64,000 nucleotides of DNA. It comes from Indolivaga capnocytophagoides DSM 22835 (GTDB taxonomy: Bacteria; Bacteroidota; Bacteroidia; Bacteroidales; Dysgonomonadaceae). The notes beneath the pieces are model-generated. The model worked only from the letters and a program-made list of their open reading frames with translations. It had not been told where the DNA came from and did no database searches. Positions 34,517-45,107 of the stretch are shown here, one piece after another. The stretch is taken from positions 62,001 to 126,000 of the forward strand of contig NZ_AUFL01000005.1 of NCBI RefSeq assembly GCF_000426485.1, given 5' to 3'. Numbering within the stretch: position 1 is the first letter of the stretch; every line of letters starts with the position of its first letter. Both the position numbers and the translations under genes were made by a program.

Positions 34517-35446
34517 ATGCAAAATAAACCATATAAAGAATTCGGAGATTTTCTGAATACTCATTTCCCTTATAAAGTACAAAAAATATCCATTAATGCT
34601 GGTTTTACCTGTCCGAACAGAGATGGCTCTAAAGCTGTCGGCGGATGCACCTATTGCAATAACCAGAGCTTCAGTCCCGGCTATGGAGGCAAACAAAGAT
34701 CTGTGACAGATCAGCTCCGCGATGGCATAGGATTCTTTGCACATAAGTATCCTGAAATGAAATATCTGGCATACTTTCAGTCATATACAAACACTTACGA
34801 TAACATTGATAAATTAATAGCATTATATGAAGAAGCATTATCTTTTCCTGATGTCGTTGGAGTAATAATAGGAACACGTCCGGACTGTATGCCTAACGAT
34901 TTGCTCGAGTACTTTGCCGAACTAAACAAACGAACCTTCCTCATGATCGAATACGGTATAGAATCGACCCTCGACTCGACTCTCGAATTCATTAACCGTG
35001 GGCATACATACGCCGAAAGTGTAGATGCCATAAGACAGACTGCCGCTAAAGGAATCTATACCGGAGCCCATATGATACTGGGATTACCGGGAGAAACCAG
35101 AGAAGACACACTCTCTCATGCAGACAAGCTGTCAGCACTCCCTCTTACAACGTTGAAGATACATCAGCTCCAGTTAATAAAGGGAACTGCCATGGCAAGA
35201 CAATATCGAGAACATCCCGAATGGTTTAACCTGTTTGAAGTCGATCAATACATCGATCTTTGTATAGATTTTGCAGAACGCCTGAATCCGGATTTTATTA
35301 TCGAACGATTTGTTTCCCAGTCTCCAAAGTCATTGTTAATTGCTCCGGATTGGGGGTTGAAAAATTTCGAGTTCACAGCTAAAGTCCTGAAAAGATTTAC
35401 AGAACGGAATACATGGCAAGGCCGATTATATAAAAAAGAATCTTAA
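34517..35446 (+). CDS. Radical SAM protein, TIGR01212 (YhcC/YtqA) family
   Basis: A 309-residue radical SAM protein. The cluster-binding cysteines are in 'GFTCPNRDGSKAVGGCTYC', the spaced C-x11-C-x2-C pattern of the TIGR01212 group. Other marks are 'YFQSYTNTYDN', 'IGTRPDCMPNDLLEYF' and 'HMILGLPGETREDTL'. The reaction is not known to me; the family is widespread in bacteria and mostly stands alone. Here it is a single plus-strand gene between two minus-strand genes, meeting the AsmA-like gene tail to tail with 5 bases between stops. The start lies directly after the 90-bp repeat. Confidence 0.9.
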   Translation: MQNKPYKEFGDFLNTHFPYKVQKISINAGFTCPNRDGSKAVGGCTYCNNQSFSPGYGGKQRSVTDQLRDGIGFFAHKYPEMKYLAYFQSYTNTYDNIDKLIALYEEALSFPDVVGVIIGTRPDCMPNDLLEYFAELNKRTFLMIEYGIESTLDSTLEFINRGHTYAESVDAIRQTAAKGIYTGAHMILGLPGETREDTLSHADKLSALPLTTLKIHQLQLIKGTAMARQYREHPEWFNLFEVDQYIDLCIDFAERLNPDFIIERFVSQSPKSLLIAPDWGLKNFEFTAKVLKRFTERNTWQGRLYKKES

Positions 35447-35451
35447 CCAGA

Positions 35452-38400
35452 TCACCCTTCTGCTTCAATCTCCTTATTATCGTCATTATCATTTTTCTTT
35501 TTAGAAAACAGATTCTTTACTTTACCGATAAAGCCGGTTACCTTTTTCATAAAATTCTGTTTTCCCTGAGAGACCCCAACTGATTCTACAACCGGAGGCT
35601 GCAGTATCTGCCAGAAATAATTAAATGTAGAATGATACGGATCTCTAACAATCTCGGAATGTACCTTACGGGGTTTCCTCTCTTTTCCTTTCTTTATATC
35701 CGGATTATCCCTCTTGAGAACAGCATTGGCAGCCCTGCTTATCAGTTTATTCTCCACTAATTGTCCGTCTTGGTTCTTCAAAACTTTCAGGCGGAGATTA
35801 TTATACAAAAAAGTCATGTCGACAGTGGCTCCCTCGCTGGAAGCATCAGTAATAAATTTAAGATCCTTCACTACTCCACTTTCGACCTGAGCCGGAGCCA
35901 AAGGTGTTATCAACTGATTCAATTCCCGTAAATCGAAATTAGTTAAATGAGCACTAAGCCTGAAATAATCATTTACAGAATCAACCGGAATATCCCAACG
36001 TGCATTAAAATGCCCTGCTCCCATTAATCGACCATCAGCCATAAGAGCCATAAAATGGTGTTTGTTTTGAGAAAAGTTGGTAAACCCTTTAATCTTTCCG
36101 TTCATTTCTGTAAAAAAGATTTTACCGGGAGTTGTTCCATTTTTAGATAGTTCTTCGTATACCACATTAAAATTACGAACATCGAGACTATCAATATCAA
36201 ATTTAACGGGCATCTTATGCAATCCCTCATAAATCAGCGGCATTATATTATGCTGGATCTCTATTTTCTGATTTTTATAATTCAATAACGACACATCACT
36301 TACTGACAATTTCTTAGCTTTAAATATCTTATCCGAAAAATAAGAAGGAAAATCTATATCGAAGAACGTTATATCACCGACAGTAACATCAAACCAATCT
36401 TTGTTTTTGGGATGATGATATGCAAACTCATTTTTAGGAAATGCTGCATCCAAATGAATCTTCCCCAGTTGCAATATCTTCTTACTTTTACTTAGCTCGA
36501 TATCCGCAACTTTCAGTGTATAAAATCCGTTATCCAAGGGAAAATGCAGATCCTTCGTTTTAAAGTCAATATCATCTAAAATAAAGTTATTCTGTTGATT
36601 GTCCAATTTCAGCCCCTTGAATGTTATACTTGTTGTATTCAGTTTCTGATGAGTAGCTTTCTCTCCTGCCAACCGGTTATTATAATCGATCGAGGCCTGA
36701 GAGATATTAAAATTATTGACAGATATAAGCGGAGCTATATCTCCAAGCTGTTCATAAATACTACCCTTATTATCTGAACTTCTATTCAATGAGGGCTTAA
36801 CTCTCAATATTTGATTTATTTTGATATCCGGCTTATCAACAAAGAAATCACCGATACTAAAAACGGCTTTATTCCAATTTAATGAATTAAGAGACAATAG
36901 ACCTGTAGCAAAATCTATCTCTAAATCGGGCTGAACCAAATCGACATGAGCTTTTACTAAAGTGATTTCTTTTATATCTATCGGCAACACCTCTTTCTTT
37001 TTGCTTGACTCTGAAGGAGAAGATACCGACTTTTTCTGACTTCCAGACTTTCTTATTGCCAAATCAGGAGATTGTAATATTATCTTATCCGTTTTAAGTC
37101 CTTGCTTGCTACCCCAACGGAGAGTATTTATTCCTGTCGATTTGGTAAGTAACTGAATTGTATCTTTGACTGATTTATCGATATAAATAAGAGATAAATC
37201 AGTAATATTAGAACGTGTCATGATCAGATCAACAGGTATTTCGTCCTTTCCCTTGGTTTGTTTTGATGTACCGTTTCTTTCCTTTATTATCCTGATTTTA
37301 GGTGTCATGAGTTCAAAAGCACCTATCTCGATTTTCTGATTTCGCTTAGATGGATTATAAGTAATATTCCTCATATCGACCAAAGGAGAACTAAATGCAA
37401 AGTACATATCCGGAGCCTTAGCCCAGTTTTTTTCCTGAGGAATCAACTCCACATCTCTCAAGAACAATCGTCCCTTCATTCCTGATAAAAACCCATCCTT
37501 TATTTTCAATCGGTAATCTTTCCCCGGCAATAGATTATCAAAACCTTCGAAACGAAGTTTAAAATCATCAAATGTCAGATATGTATCAGAATGCTCTACT
37601 GTTTCTTTATTTAATAATAAGTTTGTGGCATTAAAATCTACTTTAGGTAAATAGTAATCCATTCCTCCTTTTACTCTCTTATCTTTAAAACGAATATTTC
37701 CGTTATTTAAGGACAGATTACTGATCCTCAAATGATCTGCAAACGGACTTATAATATCCAGATTCTGAAGGGGATTATCTGCTGCCGATTGAGCATCCTC
37801 TTGATCCTTCACTGTTTTCTTCGAAGGCATCTTTACATACTCTACTTTTGGAGCATCAATCGAAAAGTAATCGATATTCAGTCCCTGATCGTACTTTATG
37901 CCTGTAACCGTTATGGAATCTATTGTTCCCGAAATATAATCATATTTTGTATTTGCAGTAATGGGACTAAGCATAATATCTGCAATTTGAAAACGTCCTA
38001 ACACAGTATTCAATGCCAAATTACCAATTTTCAACCGTTCATTCTTCGAATTGACATTCCCTTCTATTCCCCGGGCATCTATCGAAAAACCATTCGAATA
38101 CAAGAACTTTCGTTCTTTATCAGCGTCAGGATCAACTTTGAAGTGATAAGCTTCAAAATTAAAGTTATCCATGCGGTAAATATCCAAAGAGTCCTTTACG
38201 GCGTCAGTATATTGGAGTCGGGCATTATTTACACCTATACGGTCTATGGTTATACTATTAAGCAATGGTGAAACCATTTCGTACAAAGTCCAAGAGAGAG
38301 TTACCGGCTTAGCCTTAGACTTTTTATCAGATTGTTGATTTTTTTTCTGATTATTAAAATATTTAATATCAGAGTCCGCTATTTCAAACAACCTCACCTT

Positions 38401-39306
38401 CAGATTGCTCAATGCGTTTTCTCTATCAAAAGCAATTCCTTTCAAACTGATAGAATTAATAGTAGACTCAACATAACTATCGGGTATCCGATTATACTGC
38501 GTCCATAGCATTTTTTGAGGGATAAGATGAACTTTTTGAATACTTATGATGGAGTCTTTTGTACTTAATTCTATCTTATCGGTATTAAAAATAAATTGAT
38601 TATTAGACAATAAGACTTGAGGTTGGTTTGTTTTAAAATCAAAATTATCACAGTATAATAGTTTTCCGGATTCAGATGAATTCTCATCTAACCTAAAACC
38701 ATAAGCATGAAAACTTACATCCTTCAAAGAATAGATAGAGGAAGTATGCCCATCAAAAGAATCATAAGTTATATTGGCATGCTCCAGATTCATTTTCTTA
38801 ACAGACAATACATCTATATATGGGGATATTAATTCATGCAAGGACTTATCTGAAGTATTCTTCGTTTTCTTTTCGAACCGATCCGAGTATTGCGAATCAA
38901 ATACTTCAATAGTTGGATTCTTTATCTCAAACAGTTTAAAATTCAGCTTTTTATAATTAAACCGCCATGTTAGGTTTATTCCTTCAAAATGAATAGAACC
39001 AATATATACCTTGAAATAAGTGGATGGCAGACTGTCTTTTGCTGCCCATGAATTAAACACCAGAGTATCAGGAGACAGTTGCACATCTTTGATTAATAGA
39101 GAGCCATCCAGAAACCCTACCGAAAGATCTGTGAATTCCATATTATAAAAGCCATCGGTAGCCTGGGTAACCTCTTTCCGCAAGACATCCCTTAAATAAC
39201 TTTCGAGCTTGTTCTTCAGATACCAGTTTGCAAAGAATCCACCAACAACTATAAATATAATCGCTATAAAAATAATCTTTAGGACTTTACGCTTTTTTCT
39301 TCCCAT
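35452..39306 (-). CDS. Giant AsmA-like membrane-anchored periplasmic protein
   Basis: A 1284-residue protein. Residues ~8-30 are a basic-flanked N-terminal membrane anchor ('VLKIIFIAIIFIVVGGFFA'). The rest is periplasmic and made of repeating beta-strand units in which a 'LSLNNGNIRFKD' or 'MNLEHANITYDS' strand recurs about every 170-200 residues, the look of AsmA/DUF748/TamB-type lipid-transfer bridges. The C-terminal part ('VESGVVKDLKFITDASSEGA') resembles DUF748. The tail is charged and may be disordered. I chose ATG 39306; TTG 39321 is possible. The likely role is moving phospholipid between membranes, by family analogy only. Confidence 0.75.
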   Translation of the reverse strand: MGRKKRKVLKIIFIAIIFIVVGGFFANWYLKNKLESYLRDVLRKEVTQATDGFYNMEFTDLSVGFLDGSLLIKDVQLSPDTLVFNSWAAKDSLPSTYFKVYIGSIHFEGINLTWRFNYKKLNFKLFEIKNPTIEVFDSQYSDRFEKKTKNTSDKSLHELISPYIDVLSVKKMNLEHANITYDSFDGHTSSIYSLKDVSFHAYGFRLDENSSESGKLLYCDNFDFKTNQPQVLLSNNQFIFNTDKIELSTKDSIISIQKVHLIPQKMLWTQYNRIPDSYVESTINSISLKGIAFDRENALSNLKVRLFEIADSDIKYFNNQKKNQQSDKKSKAKPVTLSWTLYEMVSPLLNSITIDRIGVNNARLQYTDAVKDSLDIYRMDNFNFEAYHFKVDPDADKERKFLYSNGFSIDARGIEGNVNSKNERLKIGNLALNTVLGRFQIADIMLSPITANTKYDYISGTIDSITVTGIKYDQGLNIDYFSIDAPKVEYVKMPSKKTVKDQEDAQSAADNPLQNLDIISPFADHLRISNLSLNNGNIRFKDKRVKGGMDYYLPKVDFNATNLLLNKETVEHSDTYLTFDDFKLRFEGFDNLLPGKDYRLKIKDGFLSGMKGRLFLRDVELIPQEKNWAKAPDMYFAFSSPLVDMRNITYNPSKRNQKIEIGAFELMTPKIRIIKERNGTSKQTKGKDEIPVDLIMTRSNITDLSLIYIDKSVKDTIQLLTKSTGINTLRWGSKQGLKTDKIILQSPDLAIRKSGSQKKSVSSPSESSKKKEVLPIDIKEITLVKAHVDLVQPDLEIDFATGLLSLNSLNWNKAVFSIGDFFVDKPDIKINQILRVKPSLNRSSDNKGSIYEQLGDIAPLISVNNFNISQASIDYNNRLAGEKATHQKLNTTSITFKGLKLDNQQNNFILDDIDFKTKDLHFPLDNGFYTLKVADIELSKSKKILQLGKIHLDAAFPKNEFAYHHPKNKDWFDVTVGDITFFDIDFPSYFSDKIFKAKKLSVSDVSLLNYKNQKIEIQHNIMPLIYEGLHKMPVKFDIDSLDVRNFNVVYEELSKNGTTPGKIFFTEMNGKIKGFTNFSQNKHHFMALMADGRLMGAGHFNARWDIPVDSVNDYFRLSAHLTNFDLRELNQLITPLAPAQVESGVVKDLKFITDASSEGATVDMTFLYNNLRLKVLKNQDGQLVENKLISRAANAVLKRDNPDIKKGKERKPRKVHSEIVRDPYHSTFNYFWQILQPPVVESVGVSQGKQNFMKKVTGFIGKVKNLFSKKKNDNDDNKEIEAEG

Positions 39307-39508
39307 ATATACGGACTCCAATTAAGATCTTAAACCTGTAATTTAACTAGTCTAACCTAAGTGATCGCTTCATTAATTCTGAAAATCATATTATTTGTAA
39401 TGATAGTAAAAGTATTTCATCTATTTAACAGTCGTTGATATATATTGTTTGACAAAGTCAATTTTTTAAGAGAAAGATTACCCTAGTTACATTGAGTAAA
39501 AAATAAAA

Positions 39509-39535
39509 GAGGTGCATCTATAAAAGATACACCTC
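39509..39535 (-). terminator. Terminator of the TonB-type barrel gene
   Basis: On the minus strand GAGGTGTATCT and AGATGCACCTC pair with one wobble around 5 bases, followed by TTTTATTTTTT. It starts 21 bases after the stop. Confidence 0.85.
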
Positions 39536-39556
39536 AATATATAGTTGAAAATATAA

Positions 39557-42052
39557 TTAATTACCCGTAGGCTGCTGTCCGCCGCCACTGGCATTAGAAG
39601 CTCCGCCGCCACTCATAGCATCGTCATTATTGATAGATCGCAAGGCTTTCTTTATCTGAGATTTCATTTCACCAAAACGATATGAAACAGAGAAATTAAC
39701 CGATTGATTTTTATTTATGCCAACATTTTCAAATACATAATCACGGGTTCTCTCTTTCGATTTAAATTTAAGCTCTTTTTGAAATGGATTAACTGCTGCT
39801 ACATTAAATGTCAATTTATCCGACAAAAAGCTTTTTGCTAAGCTGAAACTATGAAAAGAGAAACCACCTCTTGTGCCCAATAATGTATAATTCTTAGACA
39901 TACCTCCAAACCCTGCTGATAATTTGAAATCTTTAGGCAAAGTATATTGCAGATTAGTAAACAAACGACCGCTAAATCCATGATTTCCCATCCATTCATC
40001 CGCAGAAGCATTACCTCTAATATCCAGATACGACATAGAAGCATTAACTGTTAGTCTCATTTTAGAAGACAGAGACCAACTCACATAATTGAAAAATGAA
40101 ACTTCTCTTCTTTTTCCAACATTAGCATAAGTTTGACTGACCACTTTGTCATTAATTTCTGTAATATTCTCTATCGAATTATTCACTATATCATAAGATA
40201 AGCTAGAGTTTAAATTGAATTTAGCACTAAAGAAACTATAATTTAAGCTCAAATTATGTGACTTAACAGCATCCAAATTAGGGTTACCATACGATATATA
40301 GTTTGTATCTGTTTGATTGGGATATGGGTTCAACTGCCATATTCCAGGTCTGGATATACGCATATTATATCCCAAACGTAAGTTTTGGGCAGGTTTGAGT
40401 TGATAAGAAACAGTTGCAGAAGGTACAATATCTGAATAATCTGTTTTAAAATTACGGTCAGAGCTTATAGGGAATTTTGCATCAAGGCTTGTTCCTTCAT
40501 AACGTAATCCTGTTTTAAAACTCCATTTCTTCAGTTTGACACTATATCCTAAATATGCAGAATAAATATCTTGTCTATGCTTGAATTTATCATTTTCAGA
40601 TTCCGGGACTTTCTTCCATGTACCTGTTATAAAATCGAAATTCTCTCTGCCACTATTACTCTCACTTAGTCTGATGATATACTTTAACCCAGCTTCCAAT
40701 GTATGAATCTTAGCAAAGGGAGTTGTATAATCCAATTGAAATGTATGTTCTTTAGTCGAGCCATCGGAATTTTGATTAAACCTCGAATCCAAATAATTAA
40801 GTACATTCTTAGTTTCCACATTAGAAGCCCAATCATTTGGAGAGGATTCGAAGCGATAAGAAACTGTAGTAATTCGGTTTTTATTTTTTGCTGATATCCG
40901 CTGGTAATCTATGTTGAAGCTTGTTGTCCCATAAGTATATTTTGTATCAGTAGCCTGATTATATTCTTGTTTAGGAATGTGATTCTCATCTGAGAATAAT
41001 ACATTTCCTCTCGATCGTGAAGTTCCATCCCCCCCATATTTATTAAACCCTGCATTTATAAGACTTAACGTATCTATTTCATAGCTAAATTCTCCTCCTC
41101 CATATTGACCATCACCGGTAAACTTACTCCGACCGCTTGATTCCATAAAACGACGATTTTCAGACTGAAAATTTTCGCGGGACGAATGAGCACCGTCAGC
41201 CCATGGGCTTTTATAATTATAATAATTATAATTACCAGTGAACCCTATTTTTCCTTTCTTCATAGTTAAAAAAGCCCCGAGACCATAACCTCCTCGCGTA
41301 TCGACACGGCTGTTCACAGTAGCTGTATATCCACCCAAAGACGATTGTTTATTGGTAATAATATTAATTATACCGGCAAGCCCTTCCGCATCGTATTTGG
41401 GACCTGGATCGGTTATTACTTCTATATTTTTTATAGAACTGGCAGGCATACTCTTTAATATATCTTTAGGATTATTTGCCAACATGCTTGAAGGTTTACC
41501 GTCCATATATATTTTATAACTGCTTGAGCCTTTCAATTCAATTTTATCTTCTGCATCCACAGTAATCATTGGTACTTTCTTCAACATATCCATAAGGGTA
41601 CTGGTCTTCGAGTCCGGATCATCCTCCAAACTATAAGTTATTTTGTCAAGATCAACTTTTACTAATGGTCTTTGTGCAGAAACAACGACCTCAGACAAGG
41701 TTGTTTTACTGTTTTTCAATAAAACTTTGCCAAAATCCAACAAGTTTTCATTCTTTATTGTAAAGGAACGAGACAACGGATCCTTCCCTAAATATTGTAT
41801 GTTCATTACAAAATCGCCCCTCTTATTCAGAGTCAGGCTAAACTTTCCGTTATCATCGGTAGCTGCTGCTTTTTCTAAAACGTCCGGTCTATCTTTTGTT
41901 GTTATTCGCAGCGTTGCATACGGAACAACTTCATTTGTCAGAGAGTCTACAACAGTACCTTTTATCGTTATTTTCCCTCCTGGTGCATTCTGAGAATACA
42001 TTGTTATAGGACATAATAAGAATATTAGATAAAATAAGTTGATAATTTTCAT
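39557..42052 (-). CDS. TonB-receptor-like outer membrane barrel protein
   Basis: An 831-residue outer membrane protein from ATG 42052. A signal peptide ('MKIINLFYLIFLLCPITMYSQ', in two parts: 'MKIINLFYLIF' and 'LLCPITMYSQ') is followed by a CarboxypepD_reg-like domain ('ITIKGTVVDSLTNEVVPYAT'), a TonB plug-like domain ('TLSEVVVSAQRPLV', 'IKNIEVITDPGPKYDAEG', 'AGIINIITNK') and an OMP_b-brl_3 barrel. A glycine/serine/glutamine tail ends it. No SusD-like partner is beside it, so it is not a typical Sus pair, and its ligand is unknown. It has its own terminator and a 346-base upstream gap. Confidence 0.85.
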   Translation of the reverse strand: MKIINLFYLIFLLCPITMYSQNAPGGKITIKGTVVDSLTNEVVPYATLRITTKDRPDVLEKAAATDDNGKFSLTLNKRGDFVMNIQYLGKDPLSRSFTIKNENLLDFGKVLLKNSKTTLSEVVVSAQRPLVKVDLDKITYSLEDDPDSKTSTLMDMLKKVPMITVDAEDKIELKGSSSYKIYMDGKPSSMLANNPKDILKSMPASSIKNIEVITDPGPKYDAEGLAGIINIITNKQSSLGGYTATVNSRVDTRGGYGLGAFLTMKKGKIGFTGNYNYYNYKSPWADGAHSSRENFQSENRRFMESSGRSKFTGDGQYGGGEFSYEIDTLSLINAGFNKYGGDGTSRSRGNVLFSDENHIPKQEYNQATDTKYTYGTTSFNIDYQRISAKNKNRITTVSYRFESSPNDWASNVETKNVLNYLDSRFNQNSDGSTKEHTFQLDYTTPFAKIHTLEAGLKYIIRLSESNSGRENFDFITGTWKKVPESENDKFKHRQDIYSAYLGYSVKLKKWSFKTGLRYEGTSLDAKFPISSDRNFKTDYSDIVPSATVSYQLKPAQNLRLGYNMRISRPGIWQLNPYPNQTDTNYISYGNPNLDAVKSHNLSLNYSFFSAKFNLNSSLSYDIVNNSIENITEINDKVVSQTYANVGKRREVSFFNYVSWSLSSKMRLTVNASMSYLDIRGNASADEWMGNHGFSGRLFTNLQYTLPKDFKLSAGFGGMSKNYTLLGTRGGFSFHSFSLAKSFLSDKLTFNVAAVNPFQKELKFKSKERTRDYVFENVGINKNQSVNFSVSYRFGEMKSQIKKALRSINNDDAMSGGGASNASGGGQQPTGN

Positions 42053-42398
42053 TGATGTATTTTTTAGTTCCTGATACTCAAAAAATTTGTGTTGAATCCA
42101 AGTAGTTACTAAAGTCCACACCCTATACATTATACAAATAAATTGTACATTTGCATTAGTGTCTGATTAGATAGCTAAAGAGTTGGATAAAGTTTATTCA
42201 AATAAGTCGCAATATGATCAAAATAATCACAAAGTCAAATCTTTTTTTTATCATTTTTTTTCATTATCTGTAAATAACATTCAGAATCTGCATTAAAAAA
42301 TCAATTTGCTCATAAAGCATAAATTCAAGACGATTTATAAGGAGCAACAATCGTCTTTATTTAATACATGCTCTTCACTCTATTTAATAAAATTATCG
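42053..42398. other. Divergent non-coding gap, TonB-type barrel / MATE
   Basis: 346 bases, very AT-rich. A TACATTTG (-7-like) lies on the plus strand at 42146-42153 without a clear -33. No repeat copy and no credible open frame was seen. Longer frames of both flanking genes extend in from alternative starts, but the ATG starts at 42052 and 42399 fit the families better. Confidence 0.4.
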
Positions 42399-43781
42399 AT
42401 GCAACACGTTGCGAATATCGAAGAACTTGAGAATAAACAAATATCTCGTCTTCTATGGCAATATGCGTTACCTGCTATTGTCGGAACAATGGTAAATTCA
42501 CTTTACAATGTTATAGACCGTGTGTTTATCGGGCTATGGGTTGGAGATGACGCAATCTCAGCTTTAGGGCTGGTACTCCCTATTATGAATATTACAGCTG
42601 CAGTGGGAATGCTGGTTGGGGCAGGATCTGCCAGCCGGATATCTATTTATCTTGGTAAAAAAGATATAATCACTGCCGAGAAAATCGCAGGAACCTCTTT
42701 CCTAATGACACTAATACTAAGTGGACTAGTCATATTAGGATTATTATTATTCCTTGAACCGGTACTCAGATATGCAGGAGCCAGTGATGTCACACTACCG
42801 TATGCACGTGACTTCTTGCAGATTTTTCTTCCCGGTAATTTATTCTTATCACTTTGTTTCAATTTTAACAATATGATGAGAGCATCGGGGTACCCTAAAA
42901 AAGCAATGATAACAATGCTTATTAGTGTTTTTGCGAATATTATACTTGCTCCGATTTTCATACATGTTCTTGGCTGGGGTATAAAAGGTGCTGCAACAGC
43001 CACATTTATAGCCATGGTAATCGGATTCGTATTTGTGATGGAGCACTTCGTAAATCCGAAAAGCTTCATTAAGATTCGTTTAAAAAATTTCAAACTGCCC
43101 AAAGATATAGTCTGGTCAATTACATCAATCGGATTATCTCCTTTTCTAATGCAGCTAGCTGCTTCTGCTGTTATCTTCTTTATAATCTCCCAATTGAGAA
43201 AAACAACAGGAGACGACATCCATGCGGGAGATATGGCTATCGGAGCATATACAATAGCAAATACTCTATTAATGCTGATTGTTATGGTTGTTATCGGGCT
43301 AACACAAGGAATGCAGCCCATTGTAGGTTATAACTATGGAGCAAAAAACTACAACAGAGTAAAGGAAGCCGTTGTATATACAATCAAGATCGGGATCGGA
43401 ATCACAACATTTGGGTTTATTCTAGGATTTTTCTTTCCTCAGATATTTGTCAGCTTTTTTAATCCGGGACCAATATTAGCAGAGGATTCCGTTAACGCTT
43501 TAAGATTACTTGTCATTTGTTTTCCTTTAGTCGGGTTTCAAGTCGTTGTTACAAACTTCTTTCAGTGTATAGGACAAGCCGGCAAATCAATACTTCTAAG
43601 TTTAACACGCCAAGTATTATTCTTAGTTCCTGCTTTATATATATTGCCAATGCACATTGGATTAAATGGAGTGTGGTTATCCATCCCCATCGCCGATTTT
43701 TTAGCGACAATTACAACTCTATGCCTATTCCTCATGCAGATCAGAGTATTGAAACGTGAAGCGCTTATTCAGAATAATTAA
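42399..43781 (+). CDS. MATE family efflux transporter
   Basis: A 460-residue inner membrane transporter from ATG 42399; a longer frame from TTG 42306 would add a non-family N-terminus. Twelve hydrophobic spans are visible, in two similar halves, beginning 'LLWQYALPAIVGTMVNSLYN' and, in the second half, 'FLMQLAASAVIFFIISQL'. 'GTMVNSLYNVIDRVFIG' and 'GLTQGMQPIVGYNYGA' are the MATE signatures. It exports cationic compounds by sodium or proton antiport. The group looks like the DinF/MepA-type branch; the substrate is unknown. It is a single-gene unit with a strong terminator. Confidence 0.92.
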   Translation: MQHVANIEELENKQISRLLWQYALPAIVGTMVNSLYNVIDRVFIGLWVGDDAISALGLVLPIMNITAAVGMLVGAGSASRISIYLGKKDIITAEKIAGTSFLMTLILSGLVILGLLLFLEPVLRYAGASDVTLPYARDFLQIFLPGNLFLSLCFNFNNMMRASGYPKKAMITMLISVFANIILAPIFIHVLGWGIKGAATATFIAMVIGFVFVMEHFVNPKSFIKIRLKNFKLPKDIVWSITSIGLSPFLMQLAASAVIFFIISQLRKTTGDDIHAGDMAIGAYTIANTLLMLIVMVVIGLTQGMQPIVGYNYGAKNYNRVKEAVVYTIKIGIGITTFGFILGFFFPQIFVSFFNPGPILAEDSVNALRLLVICFPLVGFQVVVTNFFQCIGQAGKSILLSLTRQVLFLVPALYILPMHIGLNGVWLSIPIADFLATITTLCLFLMQIRVLKREALIQNN

Positions 43782-43820
43782 TAACCTAGAATATAAGAGA
43801 CACTAATTTCTCTCATTAAT

Positions 43821-43856
43821 AAAAAAGGAAGACGCTCAAGAATGTCTTCCTTTTTT
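43821..43856 (+). terminator. Terminator of the MATE gene
   Basis: AAAAAAGGAAGAC and GTCTTCCTTTTTT form a 13-bp stem around 10 bases, 40 bases after the stop, with the T run inside the right arm. Confidence 0.88.
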
Positions 43857-43887
43857 GTATAGAATAAAACAAAACTAAAGAAAAAAA

Positions 43888-43909
43888 GAGTTACCAAAAT
43901 TGGTAACTC
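43888..43909 (-). terminator. Terminator of the OmpA-like gene
   Basis: GAGTTACCA and TGGTAACTC form a perfect 9-bp stem around AAAT, flanked by A7 and T5, so it can act on both strands. It lies 26 bases after the OmpA-like stop. Confidence 0.85.
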
Positions 43910-43934
43910 TTTTTCATATCTATTTTGAATCGTA

Positions 43935-45083
43935 TTATTCAGCAAAAAATATTGCAACACGGTTCCATGCATTTTCTTTGTATGGTTGTTCTGTAGAACC
44001 TTTCCATTCAGTAGAAACACGGCTACTGCTGATATTGTATTTTTCAATAAGAGCTTTAGCAACTGTTTTTGCACGTTTTTCTGAAAGTTTCATGTTGAAT
44101 GCTGCTGTACCTGTCTTTTTGTCAGCGTAACCAACAATCTTAACTTTAGCGTTAGGATTAGCTTTCAGATATTCTGCTGTATTGTAGATACTGATAGCTT
44201 GGTTATTATCAATAACAGCGCTACCGATACGGAAGAATACAACATTAGGAACATAGCTCTTTTCAACAACTGGAGCTGGAGCTGGAGGACATGGAGCCGG
44301 AGCTGGAGCCGGAGCTGGTTTTTGATTTCTCAATCTATCGTTTTCAGCTTTCAAGCTATTGATTTGACCATTCAAATCATTGATTAAACCTTGATCCATC
44401 AATACAGCTTCGCTAAAGCCAACTTTACCTACCTTCAAAGTAAGACCAGCAGCACCTGTCAGAATACCATTCCAACGTTTTGAGCCTTTAGGTCCTTTAT
44501 CGAAATCGTTAGTGATCAGAGCACCACCTACTTCAGCATAGAAAGAAAGTCTTTCAGTGATTCTGAAAGTATTCAACAAACTTGCATTGAAAGTTACAGC
44601 ATCAGGGCCTTTTTTCTTCAACAGTTTATCGTTCCAGTCACCGTGAGCCCAACCCACACCTACAGTAGGTATGAAGTTATATACACGGCTTTCGTTATAT
44701 TTGCGGAAATAGTTAGTAGCATTGAACATTACATCAGCATGAGCATTGAAGTATGTTGTACTAAACATTTGTTGAGCTTCATTGCCATTAAAAGTGTGTA
44801 ATTTACCACCTTGGATAACGCCTCTTGCTCCTAAGTATGGATTAAACCATTTCCCTACAAAAACCTGAGGATTAACAGTTAAACGATCCAAAAAACTTGC
44901 ATGTTGGTCAGAAGGACCAATATATGCACTAGCACCTGCACCTGCACCGACAAACCAGTTATCCCAGAATCCGTTACGAGCGAAAGTTGCTTTTCTTCCT
45001 GCTTCAGCACTTACACCGCTTTCTTGAGCAGTAGCAGATACTCCAGCAAGAGCTAAACACATGAGTAGACTTACCTTTTTCAT
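43935..45083 (-). CDS. OmpA family outer membrane protein
   Basis: A 382-residue protein from ATG 45083 (TTG 45089 is less likely). Signal peptide to ~20 ('LALAGVSATAQ'), an N-terminal eight-stranded barrel with aromatic-rich strands (~35-225), a short coiled segment ('LINDLNGQINSLKAEND'), a proline-alanine linker, and a C-terminal OmpA domain with 'IVGYADKKTGTAAFNMKLSE' that binds peptidoglycan. This is the layout of the abundant Bacteroidales OmpA-like proteins (P. gingivalis Pgm6/7 type). Only 24 bases separate it from the fcl stop, so it may be read with gmd-fcl or have a promoter inside fcl. Confidence 0.93.
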   Translation of the reverse strand: MKKVSLLMCLALAGVSATAQESGVSAEAGRKATFARNGFWDNWFVGAGAGASAYIGPSDQHASFLDRLTVNPQVFVGKWFNPYLGARGVIQGGKLHTFNGNEAQQMFSTTYFNAHADVMFNATNYFRKYNESRVYNFIPTVGVGWAHGDWNDKLLKKKGPDAVTFNASLLNTFRITERLSFYAEVGGALITNDFDKGPKGSKRWNGILTGAAGLTLKVGKVGFSEAVLMDQGLINDLNGQINSLKAENDRLRNQKPAPAPAPAPCPPAPAPVVEKSYVPNVVFFRIGSAVIDNNQAISIYNTAEYLKANPNAKVKIVGYADKKTGTAAFNMKLSEKRAKTVAKALIEKYNISSSRVSTEWKGSTEQPYKENAWNRVAIFFAE

Positions 45084-45107
45084 AATCAATTAATTATAGT
45101 TAAACAG

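Noticed and set aside
42647-43321. 224-residue minus-strand frame inside the MATE gene
   Set aside because: It is antisense to a clear transporter gene and has no recognisable domain.
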